64,000 nt of DNA, taken from Rheum nobile (Eukaryota; Streptophyta; Magnoliopsida; Caryophyllales; Polygonaceae). Positions within the stretch are counted from its first letter, which is position 1, and every line of letters begins with the position of its first letter. Position numbers and translations under genes: made by a program. The DNA lies in contig WOAB01000589.1 of the NCBI GenBank assembly GCA_027886185.1, positions 9,243,001 through 9,307,000 of the forward strand, given 5' to 3'. This document shows, one piece after another, positions 33,958 through 44,819 of the stretch. Under the pieces are notes generated by a model, which was not told the origin of the DNA, made no database searches, and worked only from the letters and a program-made list of their open reading frames with translations.

Positions 33958-34373
33958 GGCGGCGGGATTGGGCGCTCGCCGGTGGTTGGTGGTGTGGTCG
34001 TGAGCGGGAATAGAGTGGGGCTCCGTCCGGTGTGGGTGCGGTGGTGCAGACAAGATGGAAAAGATGGTGAGAGGGATCGGGGGGTGTGGCGGCAGAGTGT
34101 AGAGGAAAAGAAAAGAGGAAGAAAGAAACAGGGAAAGAGAAGAAAATAAAGAATATAATTTTTAATTTTTTTTAAGTGAAAATCGCACGGCGGTGCGTGC
34201 GATGCTCTCGTAAAAAGCCAAATTAAATTAAATCCAACCGCACGGCCGTGTGTTTTCTGGAATTTACGAGAAAACACCCTTTTTTTTTGTTTTTTTAGAG
34301 AAAAAAAAAACTTATTTTGGGTTACCTCCCAAAAAGTTCTTGTTTTAGGTCGTCAGCCAGACCTTCACCAGTA

Positions 34374-35114
34374 TTAGGAACTCAGATCGAGCGGGTCGGT
34401 GACACCCAACTCAATCGGATCAGGCTTTTTGTAAGGCTTTAGTCGAATCTTACGCACTTTGAAATGCCCCGAGTTCTTATGCCATAGCTCAACAGAATCA
34501 TTTTGAAGAACCCGGTTCAGGTAATACGGACCGGACCATCTCGTGCTCTTGCTTCCCGGAAACATGCTCGATTTATGATGGTAGAGAATCACATCATCCC
34601 CTTCCTTAAACTCAATTGGATCCCGATCAGCAGTGCTTCTCTTTCTCTTTTTTCGTCTACTCCGACCTTTTCTCTCTGAATTAGCCTCCACCCTGGGTTC
34701 TTGGATTTTTAATGCAATCTGCGGTGACAGAACTACATTGGGCAATATATCAGGAAGCTTTTCTTGCACCTTGCAGCAAGTATTGGTACTAGTGGTCGGG
34801 GTAGCGTTCATCATCTCAAACTCCTCAATCATAGGGTCCTCCTTGGTCAGCTGGATAGGCTTTTTTCTATCTAATTCCGACTCTTCCCATTCTTTTACAA
34901 CCCGTTGTAAAATAGCGATGCACTGTTCAATATAATGCACTTCAGGTGGCTCTACAAGCAACTTTAGATTAACCAACTCAGCAATTTGATCTTCCAGCTT
35001 TTGATTTTGAGTGGTTAATGTATCTACTCGAGTCTTCAAAGAGCCTACCGTACCTAAAAGAGATGAAAATTGGGTTGTTAGAGGTTTAAGCACATTTAAA
35101 ACAATTTTTTTCAA
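34374..35114 (-). CDS. 246-residue ORF: coiled coil, basic patch and integrase-C-terminal-like domain
   Basis: Open without interruption. Residues about 22-50 have heptad spacing typical of a short coiled coil (LKTRVDTLTTQNQKLEDQI). Residues 147-160 are a dense basic patch (KGRSRRKKRKRS) that could serve as a nuclear signal. Residues 166-230 match the end of Athila/Tat-type integrases (FKEGDDVILYHHKS, FPGSKSTRWSGPY, FKVRKIRLKPY). The catalytic integrase core is absent. In a non-autonomous element this would be a shortened gag-int product or a decayed relic; its intactness argues for some retention. It could bind RNA, DNA or chromatin; this is inference. Confidence 0.55.
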   Translation of the reverse strand: MKKIVLNVLKPLTTQFSSLLGTVGSLKTRVDTLTTQNQKLEDQIAELVNLKLLVEPPEVHYIEQCIAILQRVVKEWEESELDRKKPIQLTKEDPMIEEFEMMNATPTTSTNTCCKVQEKLPDILPNVVLSPQIALKIQEPRVEANSERKGRSRRKKRKRSTADRDPIEFKEGDDVILYHHKSSMFPGSKSTRWSGPYYLNRVLQNDSVELWHKNSGHFKVRKIRLKPYKKPDPIELGVTDPLDLSS

Positions 35115-35145
35115 GACATTGATGAATCTTTTTAACTTCCCTGTC

Positions 35146-35400
35146 TTATCTTAAGATGAAGTCATCAAGCGTACGATCTTGAATGGACTTATTGGGCTCA
35201 GGCTGGAGCGGTATGTCTGGTGGTGTCATCCAACTAGGATTGCAAGAATTCAAATTTCTCTCAATTATCTCTCCCAAAGTTAAATGACAACCAGTATGAT
35301 CATGATCTACAGCTCCACAAGACTCACAGAAGAGGTTAAAAGTATTTGGGTTTGGATAACCCAAATTAGAATTTTCAAAATCATACCTCTAAGTACTTGT
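35146..35400 (-). pseudogene. gag-like Cys/His fragment of the second element
   Basis: About 72 residues with CESCGAVDHDHTGCHL, a CxxC...H...C arrangement close to the nucleocapsid motifs of Athila/Tat gag proteins. It shares no continuous frame with the 246-residue ORF, being separated by a stop near 35,146. Confidence 0.5.
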
Positions 35401-35563
35401 ATTAAACCTCGATGAAGAAAAGGAGTAAGAATTTAATTCATACATACTTGAATCCATTTGTTCGACTCTTTCTGAATAGCCTGAAAAGAAAAGAAAAACA
35501 AATCAAAGAAAAAATAATGCATAGACTCACCAATAGAGGTAACAACTAATATTAACAAATTGG

Positions 35564-35581
35564 TCCCCGACAACGGCGCCA
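35564..35581 (-). other. Primer-binding site, tRNA-Asp type
   Basis: Minus strand TGGCGCCGTTGTCGGGGA, seven bases inside the right LTR. It differs by one base from the site of the element at 63,543-63,560 and from the usual plant Athila-type sequence. Confidence 0.88.
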
Positions 35582-35587
35582 AAAACT

Positions 35588-36988
35588 TGATGTGGCTAAA
35601 ACCTACCCGCAAGTAAACGGGATCAGGTGTAGTAGTCAAGTGTCGATCCCACAGAGACCAATGTAATATTAATTGAAACGCTACCAGTGAACTAGGCCGA
35701 AAAGATATGAAATTTGGGAAAATTATAAATAAGCTAACTAATAAAAACAAAAAAAATGATATAATCAATGGGATAAATGTGTCTAAGGTTAAGGATCACC
35801 GCAACAATGCCTCTGTAAATAAAATCACCCTTCACCTGAATCTAGTCCAAATTATTTGAAGGTAACTATCTAAGGTAATTACTAATTCCTCTTGGATGAT
35901 AGTAAACGTGCCTAGATCTAATTAACATCCACTCTCGCAACTTGCTAATCAAATCTAGACCCTTTGGGCACCTAAAATCTAAGGTCAAACTGAACTAACA
36001 TCCACTCTCGTGACTTGCTAAATCCAATTTAGTCTTAGAGTTTCTATGATAGTTATTAATCCACATGAGAAATTAAGATACTCTCGCAATAATAAAATCT
36101 CAGGCTCAATTCCTAGGAATCCAATAGAAGTTATTACCTCTCAGTATCAAACCCTATCTAACTACCTATTAACGTTTTTACCTCTCGGTTGCAAACCCTA
36201 ATAGGATCCAATTCACATAAGCTAATATGGGCATTAAGCATCTAAGAATGAATCAAATATTATTTCAATTCAGGCAAATAAATAATTCTAATCACATACG
36301 CATCATTTGGATCACCCCAATCTTAGAACTAGAAATTTAGCCAAGCATAATTGAAGACATATTCAATAGATTTAAACTAGCCAACAACATATATGAATTA
36401 TTCAATAAATACGGGAGATAAGAAAACTTAGTCTCAATGTAAAAATAATCCAAGTTGACAAAGGCTAGAACAATAATACCAAATCTCCAATTAAGCAAAG
36501 CACAAAACTCCTTCTTGAAGTTCAAGTCTGCGGCTGAACAAAGCTAAAACAAAAAAACTAAAACTAAAAACAAAACCTAAGACTCATCTCAAGCTGCGTA
36601 ACGTCCTCCCAAAACAAAATCAAAGTCCAACTTCAAATCCGCCTCTTTCCTGCTCGTCCATGGGCCCCGACACAATTTTGCCCACCAATTTGCTGCCTCT
36701 TCAGTAATGGGCCGGTCCAACATTTTCTTCTATTAATTAAGAAAGTAAGCCCACTTCAGTCCAATGCTTGTTCCATGTTCCTATTTTATTTAGGCATAGT
36801 AATGATATTTGGCACCTCAAGAATAACCTCATAACACTTAAAATACCTGAAACATAAAAAAGTACGAGTGTAGGCTCCAAATACAAAATAATATAAAATT
36901 AACTAAAAAATATATAAAATATGCATGATAATGACCTAATCTAATATGCAACTAGACTCCTAAAATATATATAAATTAGGTGTTATCA
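35588..36988 (-). repeat. 5' LTR (right copy) of the second element
   Basis: TGATGTGGCT...TGTTATCA followed by GATGT. It lacks the 28,591-28,861 segment and a 16-base stretch near 28,968 present in the left copy. Confidence 0.9.
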
Positions 36989-37289
36989 GATGTTCATCTA
37001 ATGTACCATTTAAAGTTCTACAACTCCATAGTTTATGTCGAATCGAAATTACAACTAGAAGATGATCAAAATCCAATTTTACTGAAGACAATGCAATTGA
37101 AGACTTATTCTAGGGGAGTAACTCTTGGCCCAACTCTCTCAATTCTTTTTCCCTTGCATCAAACTGAATATTTTTCAAGGGATAGAGAATTTCCAGCACA
37201 TGAATCTGATTTTGTTGGTAGAACTAGATTTTCATGCATACATCATAGTTCTCTTGCTCAATTCATGACTTGTTGGATGCCACTAGTTC

Positions 37290-37890
37290 ATGATAAGCAT
37301 GTCATTGCATTTGTGGCATTTAGTTTCTGCATGTAGATCTAGGCATTCATGTGTGCATCATTGTTCTCATTCGCAATACTTGTTGCATGAGAAAAAATTT
37401 GTTCTATGCATTGCATTTGTTGATAAGAATGTCATGTGCATCTCATGTTCTATTCTTAAGCATATCTTTAGACTGAAACTGGGCAACACTTGTGCATGGA
37501 AATTCATCAATGGACACTCAATGGATCTAATCATGTTTGATTACACGTGCCCTACTTTCCCTAAAGAGTTCTTGGTTCCCCACTTAATTGTTTGGCTTGG
37601 TGCAGTTTTGTGCAATCTAAAGCCATTTCTTGAAATGCAGTTGGATTTGAGGTCGAATCCCTTTCAAGGGATGATGATGATGTGACCCTGCCTAATGACA
37701 ATCAAGAAGACTTGCCCATGGCTTCACCAAGCTCTCCCAAGGCACTTGAGCCCCGCCTCACTCATTCACAAGTGCGCGCCACCACTAGGATTTCGACAAC
37801 AAAGCAAGGCTATGAACCACCTCCTGGGATGATCACAAGGGCCCAAGCCTTTAGACTCAAGAGTGACGAGCCAATTTGTACTTGACTTGG
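37290..37890 (+). pseudogene. Cys/His-rich polyprotein tail, copy A
   Basis: 131 codons (37,290-37,685) with clusters such as HSCVHHCSH and FVLCIAFVDKNVMCISC and SILKHIFR, then DLRSNPFQG. The frame then shifts to 37,682-37,885 carrying an Asp-rich start and YEPPPGMITRAQAFRLK. The shift sits at GGGATGATGATGATGTGACC, where one base is missing compared with the EGEDD-type motif common at this point in plant Gypsy tails. The H/C pattern is shared with the 395-residue ORF at 56,683. No known domain recognised. Confidence 0.6.
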
Positions 37891-37989
37891 TGGTTCTTCT
37901 CCAAATAAAGTTGGCATCGGCGCCTCCACCGCAGATTTGACATGTTGGCGTAAATAGAGGCCCATATCAAATCCACTCGGGCCTTTTGC

Positions 37990-38890
37990 TTCAAATTCAA
38001 GGGGGACATGTGGGACCTTTTCCTCTACAAGATCAATGAAGGGTTTATTCAGATTTGAAGTCATTTAAATGATGTAATTAGTTGGATAAGTGAAGGGTTT
38101 TTCCTTGTCTTGAATAGGCTAGCTCAAGAGTTGTAACTCTTGCAATTTTGTTCCTATTTAAGCTGGCCTTGTCGGCCATTGTTACTCACTTCAAATCATA
38201 ATCAAAACTTCAAGAAAAGCTTTGTTTTCAACATCAAAAACTCTCTAAGTTTGAGAGCTTGTTCGTGAGTAACATCGAGCAAAATCCGAGCTTCAATCTA
38301 GGGTGTGTCATATCCCTTGCTCGTTATTCAAACCTTGTTCTTCTCGTGTGGTGAGCTATATCCACTCAAGAGGTTCACTTATCCCTTCAACTCCATTCCA
38401 AAATCATCATCATCAATGCCTCCTTCATCCATCCCCCCTTCACGTTCTTCACCAAAAACACTCATCTTGTTGATCTCCCTCGCGGAACTCTATGCGACCC
38501 TTCGGTATAATTGTCATAACTTTCGATTCCTAGATCCGTTCACGCTCAAATTTGGAGGACATAACCTAGACTTTAGATTCTAACTCCTTGATTTTGAATC
38601 ATCCAATGTGGAGTCCGGAGCAAAGAGAACGACCTCATAGAACACAGGACAAAATTCTAGAAACTTACTGTCGAGTTCTTGGAGATCCTAGGATAAGGCA
38701 CGAGTTTCACATCATTCCTAGGCAATTTTCTTGCACCAAGGCTTTATGGAGACGCGATCCTATCACTCTAGGTATTTAGGGCTTCTCTGTGAGTTACGTT
38801 GCCAGGTTGTACGGGGGCCGCGAGTTTCGAAGCCAGGTCATGTAGCCTGACATGTGTAGCCGGCCCAATTTTCCTGTTGGGTCCTTCACA
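37990..38890 (+). repeat. LTR-like segment of copy A
   Basis: A purine-rich TTCAAGGGGGACA (about 37,996-38,008) precedes TGTGGGACC, a plausible polypurine tract and LTR start. GGGTCCTTCACA near 38,879-38,890 would be an imperfect inverted end. CTATTTAAGC (about 38,154-38,163) is a TATA-like box with ACTCACTTC downstream. Borders are approximate; no convincing primer site was found after the right end. Confidence 0.45.
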
Positions 38891-39899
38891 GGTGGGTTAG
38901 GGGCATCCCTTGACTATCCCTGTGAGGGGTTTCCTCTCTAGGTCTTCTATTTGTTTTGGCTTAGTAGCTCTCAGCCGGATGTGGCTTTGTATGATACCTT
39001 TGTAATAGCTCGCTCTCTTCTTTCAATGAATAAAACATCTTGCCGTCATCTTTCGTCTTGTATTTTTTCTTCTTGCATTCTTTTTTGTTGTTGTTGGGCT
39101 ACTCCCATCCCCTTGGCCTGCGGCCTTCTCTTGAGTGTGATGCGCCAAGTGAAGTCCGCAGGCAAATAGAGTAGCCGGTCTTTCTCCGTGTTGCTAATTT
39201 TAAAGGGCCCTTGCATGCGTTCCTTTGTTCGTGTTGCTCCTCTCCTTCGATTGGCTTTACTTGGCCAGCGTGCTCGACTATGGCTTCTATGTTGCTTAAG
39301 GCGAAGCCCCTTGCATGTATGTCTGTACTTGTCCATGATCTTTGCCTTGTTTTTTCAGTTGCTTCCCTCTGCTCTAAGGTTTGTTCCCGACCTTCCAAGG
39401 GCTTCCAACCTTGCGGGTTCTGAGGTGGTACCTTGTTGCTTGCCGTAGTTCTTGTCGTGGGCTGGGACATCATTGTGGTTCCTTTGCTTCTTTGTTGCAT
39501 TCATCTGGCTCTGCGGCCTTGGTGTTGCCGCCACTTGTTTGCTTGCCTTCATCGGGGTCCTCATGTTGCATTCCTATCGTGCGCATGTTGCTAGATGTGT
39601 CTTGACTTGTCCCGCGGGTTGCGTCTTGCGTGCTTGTTGTTTTGCTGCTTTTCATTGATTCATGTTGCCTTCAGCCGTCGCCTAGTCCTTCAACCTTGCT
39701 CCCGCTTGCTTCACGGCTTCAATGTTTTCTTTTTGTTGCTTAGCATTGCTCTCGCTTTCTCCGCGGGCTTGATTATGCTTCTTATTGCCTTTTCTTGCCC
39801 TTTGTTACATAGTATTGCTCTTACCCTTTCCACGAGCCTAATGTTGCTCTTTATTGCTCTTTGTTGCTTAATGTTGCTTTCACCCCTCCCATGGGCCTA

Positions 39900-40200
39900 A
39901 TGTTGCTTAATGTTGCACTTTCTTGCTTTAATATTGCTCTCGCCCCTTCCCTGGGCTTGATGTTGCTCTTTGTTGCTCAATCATGCTTTAATATTGCTCT
40001 CGTCCCTTCCCAGGCTTAATGTTGCTTTTTGTTGCTCAATCTTGCTTTAATATTGCTCTCGCCCCTTCTCGGGCTTAATGGTGCTTTTTGTTGCTCAATC
40101 TTATTTTAATATTGCTCTCACCCCTTCTCGGGCTTACCATTGCTTTTTGTTGCTCAATCTTGCTTTAATATTACTCTCGCCCCTTCCCGAGCTTGATGTT
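39900..40200. repeat. 59-60 base minisatellite, copy A
   Basis: The phrase TTTAATATT(G/A)CTCTCGCCCC recurs at about 39,929, 39,989, 40,048, 40,107 and 40,166, giving five units of 59-60 bases with GGGCTTAATGTTGCTTTTTGTTGC between. Looser copies extend left to about 39,720. Confidence 0.85.
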
Positions 40201-40903
40201 GTTTTTTGTTGCCTGATCATTGTTTAGTATTGCTCAATATTGCTTTCGAGACTCACGCTTTTGGTGCTTAATATCCGTGGGGCTTGACAAAAGATCCGAC
40301 AACTAAGCGGCCTCGCCGGTGTGCTTACACTGCACATGTCGCGAGGGCTTACATGGGTGTTGCTCTATTTCGGGTACTCTATGATAGCATCCATGGAAGG
40401 ACAAATCAAAGGCCTCCAAGGAAGAGACTCAAGCAAAGGGGAAATCTTGAGAAATTCGAAATTTTTAGTTCTCGTCAAATTTTGGACAGTCCTCGGTAAA
40501 ACAGTCATAACTTTGGCTACAAAATTGATCTCAAGATGCGTTGGAAAAGCAGATTGAAAGTTATACAACTCCATAGTTTATGTCGAATCAAAAGTACAAC
40601 TAGAAGATGATCAAAATCCAGTTTTACTGAAGATAGTGCAATTGAAGACTTATTCTAGGGGAGTAACTCTTGGCCCTACTCTCTCAATTCTTTTTCCCTT
40701 GCATCAAACTGAATAGTTTTCAAGGGCTAGAGAATTTCCAGCTCATGAATCTGATTTTGTTGGTAGAACTAGATTTTCATGCATACATCATAGTTCTCTT
40801 GCTCAATTCATGACTTGTTGGATACCACTAGTTCATGATAAGCATGTATAAAAGTCATTGCATTTGTGGCATTTAGTTTCTGCATGTAGATCTAGGCATT
40901 CAT

Positions 40904-41526
40904 GTGTGCATCATTGTTCTCATTCAGAATACTTGTTGCATGAGAAAAAAATTTGTTCTATGCATTGCATTTGTTGATAAGAATGTCATGTGCATCTCAT
41001 GCTCTATTCTTAAGCATATCTTTAGACTGAAACTGGGCAACACTTGTGCATGGAAATTCATCCATGGACACTCAATGGATCTAATCATGTTTGCTTACAC
41101 TTGCCCTACTTTCTCTAAAGAGTTATTGGTTCCTCACTTACTTGTTTGGCTTGGTGCAGTTTTGTGCAATCTAAAGCCATTTCTTGAAATGCACTTGGAT
41201 TCGAGGTCGAATCCCTTTCAAGGGAGGATGATGATGTGACCCTGCCTAAGGACAATCAAGAAGACTTGCCCATGGATTCACCAAGCTTTACCAAGGCACC
41301 TGAGCCCCGCCTCACTCATTCACAAGTATGCGCCACCACTAGGGTTTCTACAACAAAGCAAGGCTATGAACCACCTCCTGGGATGATCACAAGGGCCCAA
41401 GCCTTTAGACTCAAGACTACTCTTATGGAGGATCTTTTGAGCTTAAGAGTGACGAGCCAATTTGTACTTGACTCGGTGGTTCTTCTCCAAGTAAAGTTGG
41501 CATCGGCGCCTCCACCGCAGATTTGA
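40904..41526 (+). pseudogene. Cys/His-rich polyprotein tail, copy B
   Basis: 111 codons with FVLCIAFVDKNVMCISC and SILKHIFRLKLG, followed after the same frameshift position (GGGAGGATGATGATGTGACC) by 41,236-41,526, with YEPPPGMITRAQAFRLK and a longer end than copy A. That both copies share the shift shows it predates their duplication or is a programmed feature. Confidence 0.6.
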
Positions 41527-42517
41527 CATGTTAACGTAAAATGAGGCCCATATCAAATCCACTCGGGCCTTTTGCTTCAAATTCAAGGGGGACACGTGGG
41601 ACCTATTCTTCTACAAGATAAATGAAGGGTTTATTCAGATTTGAAGTCATTTAAATGATGTAATTAGTTGGCTAAGTGAAGGGTTTTTCCTTGTCTTGAA
41701 TAGGCTAGCTCAAGAGTTGTAACTCTTGTAATTTTGTTCCTATTTAAGCTGGCCTTGTCGGCCATTGTTACTCACTTCAAATCATAATCAAAACTTCAAG
41801 AAAAGCTTTGTTTTCAACATCAAAAACTCTCTGAGTTTGAGAGCTTGTTCGTGAGTAACATCGAGCAAAATTCGAGCTTCAATCTAGGGTGTGTCATATC
41901 CCTTGATCGTTATTCAAACCTTGTTCTTCTTGTGTGGTGAGTTATATCCACTCAAGAGGTTCACTTATCCCTTCAACTCAATTCCAAAATCATCATCATC
42001 AATGCCTCCTTTATCCATCCCCCCTTTCACGTTCTTCACCAAAAACACTCCTCTTGCTGATCTCCCTCGCGGAACTCTCTGCGACCCTTCAGTATAATCG
42101 TCATAACTTTTGATTCCTAGATCCGTTCACACTCAAATTTGGAGGACATAACCTAGACTTCAGGATATAACTCCTGGATTTTGAATCATCCAATGTGGAG
42201 TCCGAAGCAAAGAGAACGACCTCGTAGAAGACAGGACTAAATTCTGGAAACTTATTGTCGAGTTCTTGGAGATCCTAGGAGCAAAGCACGAGTTTCACAT
42301 CATTCCTAGGCAATTACCAAGCACCAAGGCTTTAGGGAGACGCGATCCTATCACTTTAGGTATTTAGGGCTTCTCCGTGAGTTACGTTGCCAGGTTCTAC
42401 GGGGGTCGCGAGTTTTGATGCCAGGTTATGTAGCCTGACATGTGTAGCCAGCCCAATTTTCCTGTTGGGTCCTCCTTAGGTGGGTTAGGAGCATCCCTTG
42501 ACTATCCCTGTGAGAGG

Positions 42518-42522
42518 GTTCC
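42518..42522. repeat. Target-site duplication, left (GTTCC)
   Basis: GTTCC here and at 53,038-53,042 flank the Tekay-like element exactly. Confidence 0.9.
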
Positions 42523-44783
42523 TGTAACACCCCCAAATATATCCTTGAAAGTATTACCGCCAGTGACCTCAAATTCCACATCCGTAGTCACCCAAGGCTT
42601 AACCAGTTTATACAAAACATAAAGAACATTTATAATACAAAATATCATAACATTTCGTATTAAATCAAAGTCTTGGAATTACATTCATAATCCAAATACG
42701 ATAGAAATACAGAGTGGTCTTAATACAAAACACGTTTAATACAGCGGAAGTCTTTAAAATAAATACCACTAGGGTCTTGATCGAAACGATCATCCGCCAA
42801 GGATCTCAACCTTGGTAAAACACTTCAAAATTCCATCTGTCTTCACCGTCGTTTCTAGCCTTTATGGAACTGCAGTTTATCTGATGTGCCGTATGAGACG
42901 GATGACACCAGCCAACCATGCAAGGGAAAATAACCGGTTGGTTAGTCTAATGAAAGACTATGCAAGGGTTAAACATAAAGGTTCTAAGTAGTCGTATTAG
43001 GTTAGACCCATCGCTTCTCGAATGAAAGCCGATGGCGATAGTAAACCTTAATACTTCTATTGAAATTATCCAAAGAATAATGATCGAGAGAAGACTTTGA
43101 AAGATTGAGTCTTACGGAAACATATGAAGAGAAGACTCCAACGAATTTAGTCTTATCGGAAGTATGACAAGTTTGGGAACATTATAAGTTCATACATGAG
43201 TTTAAAAGCGACTTGACTATTTGGGTTCACGACCAACCTCACCGCGTAATGCGAATTCAGATTCGGAGGGTGGACTTACTCTAATCAAAGCCCAGACGAG
43301 TTTCCACGTTGTACTTCTCGCCCAATGTTCATTAATTATGTGCATAGCGGCACTTATCTTATTTCAATTCCAAAATGTATATTCACGTTATAAGCTTTTA
43401 TCATATAAATATATCATCTCAATACGAGAGATATCTTGGGAGCATATCCCGAAAGGTTTGACGCCAGCTAAACGCACCTCCCCTATACTCGGATAGAGGA
43501 TAGTCATGACCAGAGAAATGGTGTTAGGGCTTGGACATCCTATCCACCATGGTTATAAAGAAACGGCTACCTCGCAAGGTAAGCAGCGTTCCTATGAATA
43601 CCCGTACTAACTATATTTCAAGTTCGCATGAAAATCTACATCAATACCATCATGGTAATAACATATATAATAGCGTTGTTTCTAGCAGTATATACAACCT
43701 ATTATAATATTCCTTTTAATCATATCATTTATAAAATCTGCTCCCAACGAAGACAGTAATTCATCACAATTTAATTAAAAATTAAACAATTGATAATTAA
43801 TAGAAATATGGAATGATAATCAAGAGTGAACCGCCACTTGCCTTAGATCAGACGAACGATCGAACGATGAGTTTCTGGGTCCGGAACGGGGACATAACTC
43901 GGATTTCAGATCCCTACGGAATGACCCATAACGAAACCCTAAGTTAGATTCGACATAAAATAGTACGAATCTAAAGAAAAACGAACGAAATTGAAAGAAC
44001 GGAAATCCCAATCGAGACCACAAAACCCAAGCCACAACTACAAGCGCCCAGGCACACCGCGGGTGCGGTGGCTCTGTCGCGGGTGCGGTCGTCGGGGACG
44101 AAGAACTCTGACGACACGACGAGGAAGAAAACTCATCGGGGGAGACTCGTTGGGGCTCGATTCGTGGTGGCTCCAACTTCTGGACACTTAGCACCACCTC
44201 GAGAGCACCGCCTCCTCCTTCGAAAGCTCTGGCAACGACCTTGAAGAACTCCGGCGAGAGCTTCGAATTTTCCGGCGAGAGAGAAAGAGAGATTTGAGAG
44301 GGAGAGAGGGAGAGAGTGAGATCTGATGTGCTCTAAATCTTCCTTAGATCCTCTCCTTTTATAGAGCCCAAGCAAGCAGGTGAGTCATGGTAGGCGCCTA
44401 CAATGACAGATGGGACGTCGCTGTAGAGATGAAGCACGTCGACGCGGCGGTCGATGTCCGGCGGAGCAGAAAAACGATGATGACACCGCGGGGTGCGGTG
44501 GACTGACCGCGGGTGCGGTGGAGGCCAATTTCTGCCTCTTTTGCCCTCTTTTGTCCGGGAAGAATTATGGGTATGGGTTTTAACCCCGAGTTAAATATAT
44601 TTGTACCCGAATGAATATTCTAAGCCCTGAAAATACGTCGAATGTATTTTATTCCATTCAGGGAAATATTACAGAGATCAAGCATTTTGCAGAATGTCTG
44701 AACTTCTCTGAAAATAATCCGACTTGTAGTACGGGAGTTGGAAAAATTACCAAAATGCCCTTACAAAAATGAGGGGTATTACA
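42523..44783 (-). repeat. 3' LTR (left copy) of the Tekay-like element
   Basis: Contains a roughly 113-base stretch (about 42,930-43,043) missing from the right LTR. Its minus strand carries GA/CT-rich leader text near 44,270-44,330. Confidence 0.92.
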
Positions 44784-44796
44784 TCACTTCCTCCTT
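44784..44796 (-). other. Polypurine tract of the Tekay-like element
   Basis: Minus strand AAGGAGGAAGTGA immediately before TGTAATACCCC of the LTR. Confidence 0.85.
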
Positions 44797-44819
44797 AAAA
44801 AAAAGTTTCGACCCCGAAA

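Larger units (their letters stand above)
32201..33958. mobile_element. Non-autonomous hAT-like DNA transposon
   Basis: Terminal inverted repeats CAGTGCCGGTCC (left) and, read inward from the right, CAGGGCCGGCC differ at two of eleven positions. The 8-base GCGGCGGG duplicates exactly on both sides (32,193-32,200; 33,959-33,966). Eight-base duplications and CAGGG-type ends are diagnostic of hAT elements. Subterminal GGGCCCTAGG(G)C motifs also mirror each other. Without the nested solo LTR it is about 0.78 kb, AT-rich and lacks a transposase. Confidence 0.88.
27483..36988 (-). mobile_element. Complete non-autonomous LTR retrotransposon (Athila/Tat-like), with nested insertions
   Basis: LTRs of 1,688 (left) and 1,401 bases (right) begin TGATGTGGCT and end TTATCA. 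A tRNA-Asp-type primer site at 35,564-35,581 and a polypurine tract at 29,171-29,185 set it on the minus strand. The internal region has no RT or RNase H, only a gag-like Cys/His fragment and an ORF ending in an integrase C-terminal-like domain, so it depended on a partner element. It contains two solo LTRs and a hAT-like element. It disrupts the exon cluster at 26.3-27.5 kb. Confidence 0.88.
37012..40560 (+). repeat. 3.55-kb tandem unit, copy A
   Basis: Starts with TCTACAACTCCATAGTTTATG. In order it contains a Cys/His-rich coding block, a polyprotein tail ending MITRAQAFRLK, an LTR-like segment with a TATA-like box, a transcript-3'-end-like segment, a 59-base minisatellite and a GTCATAAC-type segment. 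Copy B begins with the same text at 40,562. The order suggests internal-LTR-internal-LTR sharing, produced by unequal recombination of a non-autonomous LTR element. Confidence 0.75.

Noticed and set aside
34633..34935. Plus-strand 100-codon ORF
   Set aside because: Antisense shadow of the 246-codon minus-strand ORF.
27483..36988. Autonomous element encoding RT
   Set aside because: No RT, RNase H or catalytic integrase motif was found in any frame I examined between the LTRs.
38951..39900. Several overlapping ORFs on both strands in the tandem units (38.9-39.9 and 53.1-53.9 kb)
   Set aside because: Cys/Leu-rich translations of repetitive TTGTTGCTT sequence, with frames not conserved between copies A and B.
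39900..40200. CRISPR-like regularly spaced repeats
   Set aside because: Whole 59-base units repeat without unique spacers; this is a minisatellite in a plant genome.
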